Assembly (NCBI GenBank): GCA_029204225.1
Contig: CM055102.1
Span: forward strand, 18,546,732 to 18,610,731
DNA from: Diphasiastrum complanatum
Taxonomy: Eukaryota; Streptophyta; Lycopodiopsida; Lycopodiales; Lycopodiaceae
Direction of reading: 5' to 3'
DNA: 64,000 bases
Each line of letters starts with the position of its first letter. Within the stretch, counting starts at the first letter, position 1. The position numbers and the translations under genes were made by a program. Shown here piece after piece: positions 51,601 to 57,900 of the stretch. The notes beneath the pieces were generated by a model. It was not told where the DNA came from and made no database searches. It saw only the letters and a list, made by a program, of their open reading frames with translations.

Positions 51601-54600
51601 CTATACCTCCTGCCCATCTGGGAAATCCAAAAAACAGGCTTTCTACCATTGTATACAGGCTGTTTTTTTAACTTTTTGGGCCTCCATCGCACTTCCTATA
51701 GGTTCAGCGCATCTGTTTCCAGTCGATGTGCCGATCTGCAGGGCCTTCCAACTGTTCCAACCAGTTCCTACCTATTCTCAGAATCTGCCTACGGCAAAGG
51801 AGGGAGGGGATTTCGGAACCGAATCAGACCTGTCTCAGTACCTTTTCCAGCTTCATAGCAGGGAGTCACCGTTTCCCACTTTGGCCTTTTTCAATTTGCG
51901 CTGTGTCTAAAATTTCAGACACTCAGAGATAAGAGCTTTGTTAGTCTGCTTGTGTATATTTTGGGCATACCGGTGTTTGTAATCAGTTCGTGGTTGTATC
52001 CAGTTAGTGGTTGTCAGTAGATAGAAAAGTGTCGTTCTCTTTTCCTGATTAATTTCCAGCCTTTCCCTTGTTTCGCTTTCCTGCTAAGTACGTTGTATTT
52101 ATGTACTTCTGTTGGTCATGCTGGCTGATGATAGAGTAGATATCCCTAACAGTCCACCAGTTTTCCTTCAAACTCCACCAGCTAGTCCTGACCGTAATCC
52201 CAGTGCGGTGATGACGAGTCTGCCTGCAAGTGTCCCTCCGCTCATGCAGGTTCGCATGGACAGTATGGAGAGGAACATGGAAGAGATGCGTGCTTTGTTA
52301 TCTTCTATGGCTGGAAATTGCGCGTCTTATTCTCAGTATCCTCCGCCCTTCTCAGATGTTGTCATAGTTTTCCGTTCTACCCTCCGGACGACTTGTGAAT
52401 AATGATGATAAAGACATAAAACTGACCAAATATGCTGCAAGTACTCCACAGAGAACTACTAGTTAGTGGTTGCCTAAATGGGAAGAGTATTTTGTTTCTA
52501 AACGAGCGCCAACCAATGAAGGTTGGAGAATTCGGAAAGCGGCTTACCATTTTACTAATTTTGTTGACAGGTGGTGGCGCAAATTGCTTAAGTCCAACAA
52601 AGCCCACCTGGGTTGAATTCAAGCGGGCCTTAAGGGCTTAGTTCATTCCTCCACACGAGCATAAGAATATGCTGATAGGTATAGGGAAGTACCTATCAAG
52701 ATCCCAGAAAAAATTACAGAGTGGCTTGCGGTACACAAGTTTGTGTTTGGCCTTTGGAAAGAGTTAAGGAAGCATGTGCTGAATGCACACTGTAAGACCT
52801 TGGAATAGGCAATTGCTATGGCTCTCAACTATGAAGGCAATGTCAGAAGTAAGTCAGATTCTGGAGTGCCTTTTATGCACTAGAAGAAGGGGTCGCGGAA
52901 GGGTGGCCAGTAGGGCCACAGTACCTCCCCACAGGGACCGCCTATCTAGATGCAGGAGGCTTTGAAACACAAGCCAACACTTTCTTTACCAAAACGTGCC
53001 TCAGTAAATCTCCCCTCATAGCAGAACAAAAGGAAAAGGCCAAGAAAGAAGGATTGTGTTTTTTCTACCTTGGCAAGCACCTGTTCAAAGATTGTCCTCG
53101 ACACATGGGCAAAAAGCTTCATATTTTGCAGCCTCGCCAGGAAGGGGACAAGGATGAGGATATGTTAGATGATTTATTGGGTAGTAGTGATGAGGACACT
53201 AAGCAGGTCATGACCATTTCGGTGCAGAAGATTATTCTAGATACACCAGTTTGTTTCCTTTCCACCAAGGCACGAGACGAATATCAGTTTCCGGATAGTG
53301 AGTTGATACGGATGAGGGTTAGAGGGTCGAGATGTTCTTGTCTTATTTGACTAGCTCCTCGTATAATATTGTCAACTCTCGTGTAGTGACGAAGCTTAAC
53401 TTGGCTACTGTGCCTTCTGATTACCTGTATACAGATGAGATGCCAGATGGTAAGGGCATAGAGGTGTGGGATCGACGAGTCTCTCAAGCGCTGCTTTCTA
53501 TTCACACTTACTTTGAGAAGTTAGACTTTGAGATCACCAAGTTAGCCAAGTTTGATGTTGTATTAGGAAAGTGGTGGCATGCGAGTAAGCAGCCCGCTAT
53601 AGATTTCCTTTCACATGAGTATGTTATTATATAGGAGAATGGAAATCAGAAGATCACACAGTTTGCACCCTTTGCACCATTTAACTTAATAAGCTGCTCT
53701 AACTCATCAATGTATAGTCCATATAGTGTGGGGACAATGAGCAGCCCTACTTCACGCCTATGGTACTGTCCATGTGAAAAAATCAGATCACGAAGACCTA
53801 ATTATGCCCCTTGATCTTTGGCAAAGCTTCATTACAAATGTCGAAATCATGCATCAACTACACATAGAAGATGAAAACTCAATAAGAACTTGTCATAAAC
53901 ACTTAGATATGATAATTTACTCTTCCTGTCCGTACAACAATAATACTCACACGTGTGGATCCATACACATAAGAAAAATAGCATTTTACACACAAAATCT
54001 CACTATTTTAACACCAAGATGCAAAAATTGGATGTAGAAACCCAAAGAGGTATCTTCCATAAAAATGAATCAGAGAAGAATGAGAGAGATGAATTTCTCC
54101 CACACTTGTATGCCTATTTATAGTAGCCTCTTGCCGTATTTAGATATTCTTGCACAAGCTTATAACTTATGGAAGTTTCTAGAAACTTCTCCAAAAAGCT
54201 AGATAACTTGACTAGATTCAATGTATCTCTTCTAACCAACTAGAATAGATCTAAATTCGACCTTATCAACATCTTTAGGTGACATAAAGAAATGTATCTC
54301 TAAGTTGTAATTTCACTTTGGCCCCCAAATTGCCAAATTAGACAACTTAACTAGTTGACAATTTTTCACAGTCCACATATGATGAGATGGCCTCATCTGA
54401 TTCCAAACACCGATCCAACCCCCCGCTCATAGACTGCCACGACCGCCAAAATAGTATCTGAGTGGAAACCAAGCTCATGTAATTTCTCTCCTCAATGATA
54501 GATCTCAAGGTAAACACATGATCGGAAGTGGAGAATTTGGCCCTGAAACCTGCCTGCCCCAAGGCATGAAGGTGTCTGAACGTCTGAACTCAACTTCACC

Positions 54601-54850
54601 ACTTACTGCAGACTGAAGAATGGAGCCATAAAATTTGGCCATAATGTGATTAATCATGATAGTGCGGTAGTTGTTTGGTCTCATGGGATCACCCCCTTTA
54701 TGGATCAGATGTATAATGTTCGTGCACCAAGAGGAAGGGTAACCGTGGATGACTGCATCATTAAATAGGGAAGAAAGGATTGGGGAAAGGACATCAGCGA
54801 CATAACTCAAAAGTTCAGTGTCTAGATCATTACGGACATGTTAGGTATAC

Positions 54851-54912
<62 letters not shown>

Positions 54913-57900
54913 AATTACAATTGTTTGATTTGCAGGACTTATTTGACAAGCATATCCAGGCAAATGTTATCAGTAATGCAGTTTTACAGGTACAGAAAAT
55001 TTCAATCTTGAGTTTTGCATACTTAGCTTTTCATAACATCCATATCCTAGTATCTTGTTAGTATTGTGCTATAACGACTTGCTAGTCTCCTAGTTTGAAA
55101 ATTATTGACCACGAAGCGAGAAATAAATGTTGGTCTGATAGAGCTGATTTGTATATAATGATTCTATCAACAATTCTCGAAGCACACATGTAAGAGACGG
55201 GTGCTTGTAGTTAGAAGGCATTTTATGTGCTTATAGCTTCAAAAGTTGTTTTATTATTATTATAGGAATGGTGATTTTGCTGAGCAATTACATTACTTAT
55301 ATGGTCAAAAGCTAATGAAATGTTTCTAATCTTTGAAATCGCATTTGTAAATGCTGATATGTAATTCTGGAGGCTCAAAAGGAGATCCGATCCTGTGCTT
55401 TGCTTTATTTCAAATGGGTTTATGCGATACTCATGCATACTGTCCTCCATTAAAATGCAGCATTATGGATTTACTATAAATGGAAAGTGTTTATGTACTA
55501 AAATTGGAGATTGATGCACATCAATTGGAGATTGATGCACATCAATGTCGTCCTTCTTGTATTTGTTCTACTTTAGAATCTCCTAGTTCCGGTAATTAAT
55601 CATAAAGATTGACAGGTTAATTCACTCTGGTAATGCAATTTTCTAGGACTACGTGGTTTCAGCAAATCCAATCTCTTTCCAGAACTCGATCTTTTCCTGT
55701 GCAAAGGAGCATAAACAAGTCATTGTGCTTCCTGAGGTCTGTCCCTATCTTTATGTTAAACAAGAAGTGTTAAGGTTTTGTTGTAATATAATTTCAAATT
55801 GGAGCTTTTGAGGCAAAACTGGACAATTAAAAAGATATTCTGCTGATGTTGTGGCTGAGAAAGGAGAAAGGGTCAGGTATTGAAATATTTGAAAGAGATA
55901 ATATTTAAGCCTCTAGAAACATTCTCAGTGATTACATTGAAGAGTGCAGCTGCACTTCTGGAATTTCAAGGCAGAAAAAGTGGAGTTAATTTTTTCCTTT
56001 GTTTTGTCTTGTATTTCCTTGGAATTGGGTTATAATTGTTGAAGACAGTCTTATTTATGTAACCATTTTACGCTCTTTAGCAACTCTTCCAATAATTTTT
56101 GACATGACATGCAGGGTGAAGAGTCAAGAACAATACAGGCAGCGGCAGCAGTTTTAGAACGGGGCTTATGTGACCTTGTCCTTTTAGGGAACCATCAAAC
56201 AATCAGTAAAACAGCAGAGCATCATAATGTGGATATTAGTTCTGCACGTGTCATCGACCCTTTGTCATCTCAATTGGACACATATGTAGACTACTTCTAT
56301 GAATCTCGGAAGCACAAGGTATTGTCTAAACTTCGATGGATTTTTGGAATGTTGAAGCTTATGCTATTTGTGTTCTTCATTGCAAACATGTTCACCAAAT
56401 TGTTTTCACTAAAACTAAGAAACTGCAGAGGAAAACCAGCAAATCAGCCACTCTAATGACATCTTAAAACATAAAAGTAGCTAGTGCTCAATGTAGCATT
56501 CAACTGTGTTTCGAATGCATGAAATAAAGAGAAGGTTCAAACAAGTGCGAACATTTCTTAGCCCATTTCATGACAGAGTCTGCCCTTCATATCCAGAGAA
56601 GTGAGAAAATCGGTACATTGATCTTTGTACAAATGTATCAAAGTTAATGTGGACATATGTTGGGCATGTGAACTGCACCTACGCTTGGGTGTTAATCAAG
56701 TGAATAGTGATGTCCTAGTATTTGGTCCTTGCTATCCATGATTAAGTTGATGGCCTAATACTTTGTGGGTGGACTCATAGGATTGCAGATTGCACTTCTC
56801 CTTTGTTATGTCAGTTATCATCCTAGACATAACATTGATGTATGCTTATTGGAAGGGTATTTTCTCATACAGCTGCCGAGAGTAGTAGAAAGAGAATGGT
56901 TGGAGACTCTTTAGCAGTCCGATGTAGGTTTTTTTCTCTAAGGTTGGAGTCTTGGATCAAATTTTTGTGACCTGGGACCAATTTTCAAGGCCTCAAGAAC
57001 ATAAAAATACACATGATTTGAAATTGCACATTTGAACCAGGTTTGTGGAGTTCAAAGTCCACAATCAAGTGATTATGTTGAGTGGTCTATAGAAACGAAA
57101 ACGCGTATATAAAGATTTTGTTCAGCTTATTATTTAGGAGCTTTTGCCCAGATTAAGACTGCTTTCGATTGTTCATTATTTGTGAACCTGTTGCTTGCAT
57201 ATTCCAGCAAGGTTTTCAGAGTTTGGAGAGATGATTATGCTGCTTTCTTTCAGGGTTTTCAAACAAAGAAAGATTGTAACATACTCCCCAGTTATAGCAT
57301 GGTGCCATCTAAAACTGCTGCAACCTATCTTAATCAGCAAAAGAAGATGTTTCACAGTTTTTGCAGTGTTCTGTTAGATTCAAGATCGTTCTTGATTTTT
57401 CTTCTAGTGACATTTACCAATCCTTAAGGAAAATGTTTGAGGTTTGTTAGCAGTCCAATTTTGGCTTTTCTTTAAGTTTGGAGGCTTGGATCAAATTTTG
57501 TGACCTTGGACCTATTTTCAAGGCCTTGAGAACACAGAAATACACATGACTGGAAATTTTTTTTGGGACAAGTTTGAGGATTTCAAATGTGTCTGATTTA
57601 ATAATCAAAGGTGTTTAGATTTACAATGCAATTGATTATGCTGATTTATCTAGATTCTATTGTAATGCAATCATGGATAGAAAGATTTTGTCGAGCTGTG
57701 TAATTTGTAGGAGCTTTGCCAAGATTTAGACTGGTTCTGCTTCTATTTTATTTGTGCCCCTATTGCTTGTATATTCCAGCATGATGTGTAGATTTTATTT
57801 GATTGATTATCTAGTCATTTTTTCGGGGTTTTCAAATTCACAAAGAGATTATAGCATAATTGCCAGTTACAGCATAGTGCCATCTAAAACAGTTGTAACA

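Larger units (their letters stand above)
49658..54935 (+). other. PTA intron 4 (5.3 kb) with retroelement relics
   Basis: It contains a LINE relic (minus), a gypsy gag/protease relic (+), a LINE RT relic (minus) and a (GA)n tract that ends 25 bp before exon 5. Confidence 0.88.
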
